The notes beneath the pieces are model-generated. The model worked only from the letters and a program-made list of their open reading frames with translations, did not search any database and was not told the origin of the DNA. From Zeus faber (taxonomy: Eukaryota > Chordata > Actinopteri > Zeiformes > Zeidae), in the NCBI GenBank assembly GCA_960531495.1, contig OY482866.1, positions 12,745,365 through 12,809,364 on the forward strand: a stretch of 64,000 bases of DNA, in the 5' to 3' direction. Made by a program: the position numbers and the translations under genes. Each line of letters starts with the position of its first letter. Within the stretch, counting starts at the first letter, position 1. Below are positions 21,965 through 34,021 of this stretch, piece by piece.

Positions 21965-22685
21965 GTATTTGAAAGAAGAAGAATGTTTAATTGTCACATG
22001 CCGCACCACACTGCAACACATGCACACGCTTTGGGTGGTGGCCAGTGAGATGTGGCCTCTGCATTTAACCCATCCTGGCTTGTCCTTCAGCCGGGAGCAG
22101 TGGGCAGCATTCGTTGACGCGCTGCCCGGGAACCTGGTTCCAAGTGTCCATCGCTGGTCAGACGATGATGTGTGCATGTTTTTGGTGGGGGTCCTTACTG
22201 ATGTTAGAAAGGCTCCTATTTGGGAGGTAACCCGCCAAAGCACGGTGCCAATAGCGCCCCGGGCGGGAATCGAACCCAGGACCTTCTTGCTGTGAGGCAG
22301 CAGTGCAAATGCACTTGCCAGTGAAGGATTATTTCACTCATTTAAAGGAGCAATAAACAACTTTTTTGCTTTTACTTATTATTATGAAGTACATTGCACA
22401 GTGTAATGGCTTGAGAATGAAGACACCATTGACACCACATTTGGCTTTAAGTTTTACATGTACATTCATTCCATTAAGTGTGCTATTAAAGAAAAGAAAT
22501 GTGGAAAGTGAAAAAAAAAAATTCCTTAAAGATTGGTTTGCCAGTTTTCAACCAGTGTCATGACAAGGTCCTGGTCCGTAAAAACCCCGTTAGCTCCTGT
22601 TTCAGAAAACAGGAAGCTCATTGGATGTTAGTTACATTTGAAACGGATGGTAACTTTTTTCCTCCCATCCAACAAACCTCAACAG
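21965..22685 (+). other. Intron of the ENDOD1-like gene
   Basis: The donor is GTATTT at 21965 and the acceptor AACAG ends at 22685. About half of it is the SINE; the rest is unique AT-rich DNA. Confidence 0.85.
21973..22329 (-). mobile_element. tRNA-derived SINE-like element in the ENDOD1-like intron
   Basis: On the minus strand the head has a tRNA-like B box, GGTTCGATTCC (22266-22276), in the phrase GGTCCTGGGTTCGATTCCC. This is a widespread fish repeat. The tail ends ACAATTAAACATTCTTCTTC. Near-identical 7-mers, TATTTGA at 21966 and TATTTCA at 22330, may be the target duplication. The A-box part is diverged. Its insertion point is only about eight bases inside the splice donor. Confidence 0.55.
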
Positions 22686-23327
22686 CTGGCCTCCAGCGAT
22701 GACGGTGACAATATGAGAGGGCTCCCCACCAGTGATGACACACGCCATTTGATCGAGGAGAGCCAGGCTGTGCTTGACGACTACACAGACGCCGTGGCGT
22801 ACGAACGCGGGCCGCTGAACCCCGACCAGCACCAAGCCGAGCCCGATGACAAATCCTCCACCTACACCTTGACCAATGTGGTCCCGCAAATCACAGACTT
22901 CCTGGACACGTCCTGGAATCCGTATTTGGACACAATCCGCCGTCGTCTCAACAACTTCTGCCACGGCCACTCCTACGTGGTGGCAGGGGTGACTGTTTCA
23001 GGGGCGACCTTGCGGCGGGAAAGACAGGACCGCTTGGGTATACCAAAATACTTATGGCTGGCATACTGCTGCCCGTGGTTCGACCGCAACTCACCACACG
23101 AGGTGAGGTTCATGTTCCCCAGCTATGGGGGCTATGCACTGAATGAAAGGAGAGGGCACAGCGTGGTGGAGGTCCCCCTGAAGAGCCTGGAGAGTTTCCT
23201 GAAGAGCCAGACGGACATGGACAGCATTTCTATTTTCTACAAGGGCTGTGTGCCAGAAAACCAATTCATAAGAGGGAAAAGAGACTTGAACAGTCTTTTA
23301 ATCATACTTGCATCAGACTCTACTTAA
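22686..23327 (+). CDS. ENDOD1-like protein, exon 2 (nuclease domain with altered active site)
   Basis: The exon continues in frame from exon 1 to a 309-residue protein. The nuclease signature region reads AVAYERGPLNPDQHQ, then SSTYTLTNVVPQITDFLDTS, WNPYLDTIRRRLNNFC and SYVVAGVT. In active DNA/RNA non-specific endonucleases the motif is D-R-G-H, with His as general base. Here it is E-R-G-P, with Pro at about residue 139 (codon 22812-22814). The downstream Asn of TLTNVVPQ is kept. Human ENDOD1 also deviates at this motif as I recall, so the product may bind nucleic acid, or another ligand, without cutting. The reading frame is intact and the stop TAA is at 23325-23327. Confidence 0.88.
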   Translation: MASSDDGDNMRGLPTSDDTRHLIEESQAVLDDYTDAVAYERGPLNPDQHQAEPDDKSSTYTLTNVVPQITDFLDTSWNPYLDTIRRRLNNFCHGHSYVVAGVTVSGATLRRERQDRLGIPKYLWLAYCCPWFDRNSPHEVRFMFPSYGGYALNERRGHSVVEVPLKSLESFLKSQTDMDSISIFYKGCVPENQFIRGKRDLNSLLIILASDST

Positions 23328-25865
23328 TGTTGGTAAAATGTTGGTAAATAAGGTATGACCAACTCATTTTTCAAAACAGATTTTCCTTTAGCGTTATCAA
23401 ATCTCGGGAACACTTTTTGAGATGGATTAACGCTACATTTATAGGTATGGTCAAAGGCAGTGCAGTGCCATGGTCCACTTGCATAAACTATCTCAAGTGA
23501 GTTTTGGTTTTGACTAATTAACACATTGACCTAAAGGGATCCTTTAAATCCTTTAACCATCCGTCGGTGGGGTAGTCTGCAGTGTTACAGCAGTAACAAA
23601 TTGGCAGGATGGCATGAAGCATTAGTAAATTGGTAGTTCTAAATTAGAGGATATGATGAATAAGTAAACAGTATAGATTAAACACTATACATGAAATAGC
23701 AATATTGCATGAGTGAATTGTCCTTTTTGGTGTGATATACAATAGTGTTTGTGTGTTCAAATCCTTACCGGTTACTATTTTTGGTAAAGCTGGTGATTGT
23801 TTAAGTGTAATCGAACAGCATTATTATTATTGTCATTATTATTGTTATTATTATTATTTTTATAACTCTAGAAGTGATCTCGATTTGACATAGTATACAG
23901 TAGCTGCTGATAATCAGTATAAAACCTATCAAGTAGTTTAACAAAAAGGAATAATTGTTTTGTTTTGTACATTAGAGTAAGAATGGAAGATGTAAGTTTG
24001 TTTACTAAAAGATTGAATCACTAAAATTAATACGTTACAATGGCTTTTAAGATGTGATTGCGTCTGATTGGGAAGACCTGGAGGATTGACAACAGGACGA
24101 TCAAAGACAATTGCTCTACAATTGAGTTGACAATTAAAAGGCCATAACATGTCCAGCGTTCAAAGGTCCTTGTAAATTATTGATATTATTGCTATTTGTA
24201 TTTAACAGATTTGCAAATACGATTATTTAATAGGCTCAATTGAAATTATTGTGACATGAAATGCATGCAAGTATATAAATGGAAAGACCTTGACTGAATT
24301 TAGCTCTGTATCTCATACTGAGCTGCATTGTTAAAATTATTGTCAGATATTATAGAGTGCCCTATAGAACCAGAATCATTTTGACTACTTCTTATTTAAA
24401 TGTGACATTCTCCTCAATTTACCTAGTTGTTGAAGCAATGTTCAGAAGCCAAGTTAATGACTACTGTGTTATCACTCAGGGACACTGTTATCAGAGAACC
24501 CTGGAGTGATTATCTTTATGACACTGCCTGTTACAGTGGTAGACCTCTCTCATCGTCTGACAATGTCTGCAACAAACACATTAAGCACCCCAGGTCGGGA
24601 GGACAATCCTGTTTGCCTGATATTCTGCTGAGAGACATGCCTACTCCTGCATTGCCGAGAAGGTCTGTGAAGACCTTGTGTACAGAGATCCAGTTTGGCC
24701 GACATCAGCAACAAACAAGCTACTGTTCGGTGAAATGCAATGCAAGCGTTGACTTCTGCTGCTCCACACCTCCACCCACGAACATGAAGGGTTTGGCCTC
24801 CCAAGTACAGCAAACACACAGTTGAAAATGGTGAGGAGCCTAACCAACTATGGACCTCCTTTGGACCTGCATTCGGTGATGTCACTGCATTAGACAAAAC
24901 GTCAAACTGAACGACTGCAATTGGGATGTTTTTCTGCTCCGACGGGGAGCTGTGGAAGGATTGAAGTCCTGAAGTCCAGCTTGAAATTATACCTTTGCGA
25001 TCCCGGGGGTCGCTTCTGTGTGTGTTGTTTTATCAGCTGTTGTTTTATCAATCTGTCTATCCTGATAGTACACAGATCATTAAATGTTCTCCAAGAAAAA
25101 CAACATTGTAGTAGTAGAGTATTGGCGAATTAAATAGGAAATAAACTATTTTTCTCCAAATTTAGGGAAATGGTTTGAATAGTTAGTAAATCAAATAATT
25201 AAGTAGAAATGTAATTATTCAACGTTAATAATTATTCTTCGGAATAAATATCTTTAATACTCTCAGTTTGTTTTCCGATAGCCGACAGATTGACCTCGCG
25301 GGCCGCGCGGGACAATTCTCCCAACGGTTGGCAGAAAGCAGTTGATTGGGAAGGCGATTATGGGGTTGGATGGTTGCTGGGTCACCATGTGTTGGATCTG
25401 TTCCCATCCCACCTGGACAGCTGAACCGGGACAATGGCCATCAATTGCATCTGGCTTCTCAGGCCGCTCACACGGTGAGCACAGCAATCCAGGAACAGCC
25501 GCTGCTCTGAGCTCAGCCACAAAGGTCCCGGGTCACGGATGACCTCGTCACAGTTGAGATCCGTGAGCTCGGTGACTTATTCAAGATTCAAGATTTTTAT
25601 TTGTCACATACATATACATACTTTCATATTCTAATACACAGGACAGAGCACATAACATTGCATTTAGTTTGAGTCATTGATTTGGTCTGAACCGTTGACA
25701 AACTGTTACCAATGTGACTGCAATTGGAGATGTTATGTTTACTGCTTGTTTTTAATTGACCTACTCCTTGTCCTTCAGGTTGTGCCGAAATCTCGCCAGC
25801 GGGACAAATGTGTTTGGAACATGCATATATGAGTACAGGGATGAAAACTTGGATTTTCAAAACAG
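23328..25865. other. Intergenic region, no recognised gene
   Basis: ATTAAA at 23677-23682, followed by GT-rich DNA, could be the poly(A) site of the ENDOD1-like gene. TTA repeats lie near 23818-23857. A GC-richer island at about 25265-25570 has open but unrecognised reading frames on both strands. A short retroposon-tail-like stretch lies at about 25578-25640. Otherwise the DNA is unique and AT-rich. Confidence 0.55.
25578..25640. repeat. Retroposon tail-like sequence (TTTTATTTGTCACATACA type)
   Basis: ATTCAAGATTCAAGA then TTTTATTTGTCACATACATA is a sequence type repeated widely in fish genomes, usually at the end of a short interspersed or L2-like element. A related stretch is at about 63480-63560. 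No element body is recognisable. Confidence 0.45.
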
Positions 25866-27444
25866 TTTGTCGTTTTTGAATGTTTTTCGACCGAGCATAT
25901 TTTGACATTTTTCGACATAGTGTCGTATGTCGTTTTCCAATGTTCTTCGGCATAGTATGTTGTTTTTGGACCTTTTTCCACGTAGTATATTTTTAACAAT
26001 TTTGACAAAGTCTATTATGCAGTTTTTTTATGTTTTTCAGCATAGAAAATTTGGAACATTTTCAACATAGTATAGTATGTCGTTTTTCAATGTTTTCGGC
26101 CGAGTATATTTTGACGTTTTTTGACATAGTATGGCGTTGTTGAGCATAGTATATTTTGACATTTTTTCGACATAGTGTAGCGTGTCGTTTTTCAACATTT
26201 TTCTGCATGCTGTTTTTGGACCTTTTTCCACGTGGTGAATTTTAAACTTTTTTGACATTGTATAGTATGCCATTTTTCAATGTTTTTTTTAGCTTAGTAT
26301 ATTTGGAAAATTTTAACACATATGGCTCACACATGGCTTTTTGACATTTGACATTTTCAACATAGTACAGTATGGTGTTTTTGAGCGTAGTATATTTTGA
26401 CACTTTCGACAAAGTATAGTACGTTGTTTTGGGATGTTTTTCCACATTTTTAACTATTTTAACATAGTATAGTATGTTGATATTCAATGTTTTTCTGCCT
26501 AGTATATTTTGACATTTTCCACATAGTACAGTATGTCATTTTTGGACCTTTTTGCACTTAGTATATTATAAACATTGTTGACATACGTATTATAGTATGT
26601 TGTTTTTCAGTGTTTTTCACCTTCGTATATTTTGACATTTTCAACATACAGTATATACTATGGCGTTTTTGGGACGTTTTTACATTTTTGACATTGTCTA
26701 GTATTTTGACTTTCAATGTTTTTCGGCACAGTATATTTTGACATTCTTCGACATATATATTATGTCGTTTTGCAAAGGTTTTGGGATTATTTTATTCTGA
26801 CAGTTTTCGACATGGGTAAGGCGTTTTTTGAGCAAAGTATTTTTGACCTTTTCGACATAGTATAGTGTGTCGGTTTTGGGCGTAGTATATTTAAACATTT
26901 CCAACAAAGTGTAGCATGTTGTTTTTCAACATTTTTCTGCATAGTATAGTATGTTGTTTTTGGACCTTTAATATATATATTTTAAAAATTTTGACCTAGT
27001 ATAGTATATCTTTTTTAATATTTTTTCACCTAGCATGTTTTGACATTTTCAACATAGTTTAGTATGTCCTTTTTCAATGTATTTCAGCTCAATATATTTT
27101 GACATTTTCAACATAGTATAGTATGTTGCTTTGGAATGTTTTTCCACGTAGTATATTTGTAACTTTTTCGACATATAGTTTATCGATTATGTTTTGACAT
27201 TTTTCGACAAAGCATAGTATTTCATTTTTGGGCATAGCATATTTTTACATTTTTAACATAGTATAGAATGTGGTTTTTCAATGTTTTTCAGCATAGTATA
27301 TTTTGACATTTTAGACAAAGTTTAGTATGTAGTTTTGGGATGTTTTCCCACGTAGTATATTTTTTTCTTTTTCAACATAGTAAAGTATGTCCTTTTTCAA
27401 AGGTTTTCGGCCTAGTATATTTTGACACTTTTGACATAGTATAG
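25866..27444. repeat. Satellite array, degenerate left segment
   Basis: The segment holds about 60-bp units related to the main array, of the form GTATATTTTGACATTTTCGA, CATAGTATAGTATGTCG, then TTTTTCAATGTTTTTCGGCC. Units are irregular in length and sequence, and many CpGs of the core array appear here as TG or CA. This looks like the oldest, unhomogenised edge of the satellite. Confidence 0.9.
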
Positions 27445-27944
27445 TGTTACAGAAATTAAAGGGTCGCTTTAATCTGCAGTTTGTCAATTGGTGGTCTTAA
27501 ATAAAGAGGCAGACAAATGCTGGTTTTACTTGTACAAGGGTCGGATCAGAGATGTGCTCTGCAGCAGCTCTCTGAGACGAACAGTTTATTTTGGGATGTC
27601 AGAAACAATATATGGCCAGTTTGGCGTCACAGATTCGTACGTGTCCAAGATAAGGCAAACTCTGCGACAGGCGAAGGAGTGGATGTTGTTCCTTCTCTCG
27701 GCAGCTGCGTCGTGGTGAGGCCTAAACACTGATAGCTGCCTCTGGACTGTATGTAGGAATTAACACCGTGTGCTGAAAATAAAGACATGTGACTGGGGTT
27801 AGACGAGGCTGTGTTTTTCATTATGTGTGTGCATATGTGTTTATGTGATTACATAATACATACATAATCACATGAAGAGATAGTAATGACAAAAAAATGA
27901 ACATCATAAAACTTAAATGTTGAAACGTGATTATATAATAATTC

Positions 27945-28125
27945 TTAAAAAATGAATCACTTTATATCTAAAATGATTGTGTAGTAAACTCTTAAAATGA
28001 ATGACATTATAATAAATGCTCAAAATGATTATGTAATAAACTCTTAAAATGAATCACATTAAAACAAATGCTTGAAATTATTATGTTATAAACTCTTAAA
28101 ATGAATCACATTATACCATAACACA
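27945..28125. repeat. Short minisatellite, about 55-bp unit
   Basis: AAACTCTTAAAATGAATCAC and ATTATGT..TAA phrases recur about three and a half times with point differences. It lies inside the block that interrupts the satellite. Confidence 0.75.
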
Positions 28126-28130
28126 CTCAA

Positions 28131-28235
<105 letters not shown>

Positions 28236-29570
28236 CAAACCAGGAAAACATCAATGCTACAAATTCACGAAGATTCAATGTAGTGCGTCAATGTGTGGTT
28301 TTAAACTCGGGGGTCCTGTAAGGAAGGGGTGTCGCAATTAGGAATGAAAGGAGGGGAGGGGACAGGTTTGGGTGGAAAACATGTTACATGTTTTTCAACC
28401 TAGCATGTTTTGACATTTTCGACATAGTTCAGTAAGTCATTTTTCAGTGTTTTCGGCCTAGTATATTTTGAATATTTTCGACATAGGATCGCATTTTGTT
28501 TTTCAATGTTTTTCGACTTAGCATATTTTGACAATTTCGACATATTTATGTCGTTTTTCAATGTTTTTCAACATCGTATAATTTGATACTTTTCGACATA
28601 GTATGGGGTGTCATTTTTGGATGTTTTTCAGCTTGTATATTTTGATTATTTTGGACATAGTATACAATTTTGTTTTTCAATGTTTTTCAACCGAGCATAT
28701 TTTGACATTTTCGACATTGTTTGGTTTGTCGTTTTTCACTGTTTTTGGCCTAGTATATTTTAAATATTTTCGACATCGTAAAATATGGCATTTTTGGGCG
28801 TAGTATATTTGGACATTTTCAACATAGTATAGTATGGCGTTTTTGATTGTAGTATATTTGGACATTTTAGACATGGTATAGCTGTTTTTCAATGTTTTTC
28901 AACGTAGTATATTTTGTTACTTTTCGACACAGTATAGTGTGTCATTTTTGGATGTTTTTTGGCCTAGTATAATTTGACAGTTTCTACATTGTATAGTATG
29001 TAGTTTTTCAATGGTTTTGGCCTAGTATATTTTGAATATTTTTGACATAGTATAATATGTCGTTTTTCAATGTATTTGGCCTAGTATATTTTGAATATTT
29101 TCGGCAGAGTATAGTATGTTGTTCATGTGATATTTTTGGGCGTTGCATATTTAGACGTTTTTCGATATGTATTATGTTGTTTTGGGATATTTTTCGGCGT
29201 TGTATATTTTGACGTTTTTCGACATAGTATAGTATGTCGTTCTTGTGATATTTTTGGGGTTGCATATTTAGACGTTTTTCGATTTGTATTATGTTGTTTT
29301 GGGGATATTTGTTGGTGTTGTATATTTAGACGTTTTTCGACATAGTATAGTATGTCATTTTTGGGATATTTTTCGGCCTTGTATATTTTGACGTTTTTCG
29401 ACATAATATAGTTCTTGTGATATTTTTGGCGTTGTATATTTAGACGTTTTTTGATATGTATTATGTTGTTTTTGGGATATTTACACCGTTGTATATTTTG
29501 ACAGTTTTGGACGTAGTATAGTATTTTAGTCTTAGTATAGTATAGTATTTTAGTATAGTATTTTATTTTA

Positions 29571-29626
29571 AGTAATTTCCCCCTGGGATTATAAAAGTAT
29601 TTCTGATTCTGATTCTGATTCTGATT
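29571..29626 (+). mobile_element. 5'-truncated LINE tail (L2/Maui-like), copy 1
   Basis: AGTAATTTCCCCCTGGGATT then ATAAAAGTATTTCTGATT and (CTGATT)n is the typical 3' end of fish L2-clade LINEs. Only the last 55-60 bases are present, inside the satellite. Confidence 0.65.
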
Positions 29627-32600
29627 ATGTCGTTTTTGTGATATTTTTTGGCATTGTATATTTAGACGTTTTTCGATATGTATTATGTTGTTTTTGGGAT
29701 ATTTTTTGGTGTTGTATATTTAGACGTTTTTCAATATGTATTATGTTGTTTTTGGGATATTTTTCGGTGTTGTATATTTAGATGTTTTTCGATATGTATT
29801 ATGTCGTTTTTGGAATATTTTTTGGCCTTGTATATTTTGACGTTTTTCGACATAGTATTCATATGTTGTTCTCGTGATATTTTTGGCGTTGCATATATAG
29901 ACGTTTTTCGATAAGTATTATGTCGTTTTTGGGATAATTTTCGGCCTTGTATATTTTGACCTTTTTCGACATAGTATAGTATGTCCTTTTTGTGATATTT
30001 TTTGGCGTTGTATATTTTGACTTTTTTCGACATAGTATATAGTATGTCGTATTGGTGAAATTTATCTGGGTTGTATATTTTGACGTTTTTGTGATATTTT
30101 TTTGAGTGGTATATTTTTACATTTTTCGACATAGTATATAGTATGTCGTTTTTGTGATATTTATCTGGGTTGTATATTTTGACGTTTTTCGACATAGTAT
30201 AGTATGTCGTTTTTGTGAAATTTATCTGGGTTGTATATTTTGACGTTTTTGTGATATTTTTTGGAGTGGTATATTTTGACGTTTTTCAACAGAGTATAGT
30301 ATGTCGTTTTTGTTATATTTATCTGGGTTGTATATTTTGACGTTTTTCGACATAGTATAGTATGTCGTTTTTGTGATATTTATCTGGGTTGTATATTTTG
30401 ACGTTTTTCGACATAGTATAGTATGTCGTTTTTGTGATATTTTTCAGAGTGGTATATTTTGACGTTTTTCGACATAGTATAGTATGTCGTTTTTGTGAAA
30501 TTTATCTGGGTTGTATATTTTGACGTTTTTGTGATATTTTTTGGAGTGGTATATTTTGACGTTTTTCAACAGAGTATAGTATGTCGTTTTTGTTATATTT
30601 ATCTGGGTTGTATATTTTGACGTTTTTCGACATAGTATAGTATGTCGTTTTTGTGATATTTTTGGCGTTGCATATTTAGACGTTTTTCGATATGTGTTAT
30701 GTTATGTTTGGATATATTTCGGTGTTGTGTATTTTGACAGCTTTCGACATAGTATAGTATGTCGTTCAAATGATATTTTTGGCATTGTATATTTGGACAT
30801 TTTTCGATGTGCATTATGTTGTTTTTGGGATATTTTTCGGCGTTGTATATTTTGACAGTTTTCGACATGTATGTCGTTCTTGTGATATTTTTGGCGTTGC
30901 ATATTTAGACGTTTTTCGATATGTATTATGTGGTTTTTGGGATATTTTTGGCGTTGTATATTTTGATAGTTTTCGACATAGTATAGTATGTCGTTCTTGT
31001 GATATTTTTGGTGTTGCATATTTAGACGTTTTTCGATATGTATTATGTTGTTTTTGGGAAATTTTTCGCCGTTGCATATTTAGACGTTTCTCGATATGTA
31101 TTATGTGGTTTTTGGGATATTTTTGGCGTTGTATATTTTGATAGTTTTCGACATAGTATCGTATGTCGTTCTTGTGATAGTTTTGTCGTTGTATATTTGG
31201 ACGTTTTTCGATATGTATTATGTAGTTTTTGGGATATTTTTCTGAGTTGTATATTTGGACGTTTTTCGATGTGTATTATGTCGTTTTTGGAATATTTTTC
31301 GGCGTTGTGTATTTTGACAGTTTTCGACATAGAATGGTATGTCGTTTTGTGATATTTTTCAGAGTGGTATATTTTGACGTATTTCGACATAGAATAGTAT
31401 GTCCTTTTTGTGATATTTATCTGGGTTGTATATTTTGACGTTTTTGTGAAATTTTTTGGAGTGGTATATTTTGACGTTTTTCGACATTGTATAGTATGTC
31501 GTATTTGTGATATTTGTCTGGGTTGTGTATTTTGACTTTTTTGTGATATTTTCCGGTGTGGTATATTTTTACGTTTTTCGACATAGTATAGTATGTCCTT
31601 TTTGTGATATTTTTTGGCGTTGTATATTTAGACTTTTTTCGACATAGTATATAGTATGTCGTATTGGTGAAATTTATATGGGTTGTATATTTTGACGTTT
31701 TTGTGATATTTTTTTGAGTGGTATATTTTTACATTTTTCGACATAGTATATAGTATGTCGTTTTTGTGATATTTATCTGGGTTGTATATTTTGACGTTTT
31801 TCGACATAGTATAGTATGTCGCTTTTGTGAAATTTATCTGGGTTGTATATTTTGACGTTTTTGTGATATTTTTTGGAGTGGTATATTTTGACGTTTTTCA
31901 ACAGAGTATAGTATGTCGTTTTTGTTATATTTATCTGGGTTGTATATTTTGACGTTTTTCGACATAGTATAGTATGTCGTTTTTGTGAAATTTATCTGGG
32001 TTGTATATTTTGACGTTTTTGTGATATTTTTTGGCGTTTTTCGACATAGTATGTCGTTTTTGGGATATTTCTCTGGGTTGTATATTTTGACGTTTTTGGG
32101 ATATTTTTCGGAGTGGTATATTTTGACATTTTTCGACATAGTATAGTATGTCGTTTTTGGGATATTTCTTGGCGTTGTATATTTTGACGTTTTTCGACAT
32201 AGGATAGTATGTCGTTCTGGGATATTTCTTGGCGTTGTATATTTTGACGTTTTTCGACATAGTATAGTATGTCGTTTTTGGGATATTTCTTGGCGTTGTA
32301 TATTTTGACGTTTTTCAACATAGTATAGTATGACGTTTTTGTGATATTTATCTGGGTTGTATATTTTGACGTTTTTGGGATATTTCTTGGCGTTGTATAT
32401 TTTGACGTTTTTCGACATAGTATAGTATGTCGTTTTTGGGATATTTCTTGGCGTTGTATATTTTGACGTTTTTCGACATAGTATAGTATGTCGTTTTTGG
32501 GATATTTCTTGCCGTTGTATATTTTTACGTTTTTCGACATAGTATATAGTATGTCGTTTTTGTGATATTTATCTCGGTTGTGTATTTTATCGTTTTTGGG

Positions 32601-34021
32601 ATATTTCTTGGCGTTGTATATTTTGACGTTTTTCGACATAGTATAGTATGTCGTTTTTGGGATATTTCTCTGGGTTGTATATTTTGTCGTTTTTGGGATA
32701 TTTCTTGGCGTTGTATATTTTGACGTTTTTCGACATAGTATAGTATGTCGTTTTTGTGATATTTTTGGCGTTGTTTATTTTGACGTTTTTCGACATAGTA
32801 TAGTATGTCGTTTTTGTGATATTTTTGGCGTTGTTTATTTTGACGTTTTTCGACATAGTATAGCATGTCGTTTTTTGTGATATTTATTTGGGTTGTATAT
32901 TTTGACGTTTTTGTGATATTTTTCAGAGTGGTATATTTTGACGTTTTTCGACAAAGTATAGTATGTCGTTTTTGTGATATTTATCTGGGTTGTGTATTTT
33001 AACGTTTTTGTGATATTTTTTGGAGTGGTATATTTTGATGTTTTTCGACATAGTATAGTATGTTGTTTTTGTGATATTTATCTGGGTTGTGTATTTTAAC
33101 GTTTTTGTGATATTTTTTGGAGTGGTATATTTTTACATTTTTCGACATAGTATATAGTATGTCGTTTTTGTGATATTTATCTGGGTTGTGTATTTTAACG
33201 TTTTTGTGATTTTTTTTGGAGTGGTATATTTTGATGTTTTTCGACATACTATAGTATGTCGTATTTGTGAAATTTATCTGGGTTGTATATTTTGACGTTT
33301 TTGTGATATTTTTTTGAGTGGTATATTTTTACATTTTTCGACATAGTATATAGTATGTTGTTTTTGTGATATTTATCTGGGTTGTATATTTTGACGTTTT
33401 TCGACATAGTATAGTATGTCGTTTTTGTGAAATTTATCTGGGTTGTATATTTTGACGTTTTTGTGATATTTTTTGGAGTGGTATATTTTGACGTTTTTCA
33501 ACAGAGTATAGTATGTCGTTTTTGTTATATTTATCTGGGTTGTATATTTTGACGTTTTTGTGATATTTTTCCGAGTGGTATATTTTTACGTTTTTCGACA
33601 TAGTATATATAGTATGTCGTTTTTGGGATATTTCTCTGGGTTGTATATTTTGACGTTTTTGGGATATTTTTCGGAGTGGTATATTTTGACATTTTTCGAC
33701 ATAGTATAGTATGTCGTTTTTGGGATATTTCTTGGCGTTGTATATTTTGACGTTTTTCGACATAGTATAGTATGTCGTTCTGGGATATTTCTTGGCGTTG
33801 TATATTTTGACGTTTTTCGACATAGTATAGTATGTCGTTTTTGGGATATTTCTTGGCGTTGTATATTTTGACGTTTTTCAACATAGTATAGTATGACGTT
33901 TTTGTGATATTTATCTGGGTTGTATATTTTGACGTTTTTGGGATATTTCTTGGCGTTGTATATTTTGACGTTTTTCGACATAGTATAGTATGTCGTTTTT
34001 GGGATATTTCTTGGCGTTGTA

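Noticed and set aside
24427-24825. Frame of 132 codons between the ENDOD1-like gene and the satellite
   Set aside because: No recognisable domain, an overlapping minus-strand frame of similar size, and no splice or promoter support.
25383-25576. Protein-like minus-strand stretch (VTELTDLNCDEVIRDPG onward)
   Set aside because: About 64 codons with a stop directly upstream, no start codon at its beginning and no recognised family. It may be a remnant, but nothing supports a gene.
27488-27718. Frame of 76 codons in the block interrupting the satellite
   Set aside because: No family match, and a second overlapping frame is equally open. Probably chance.
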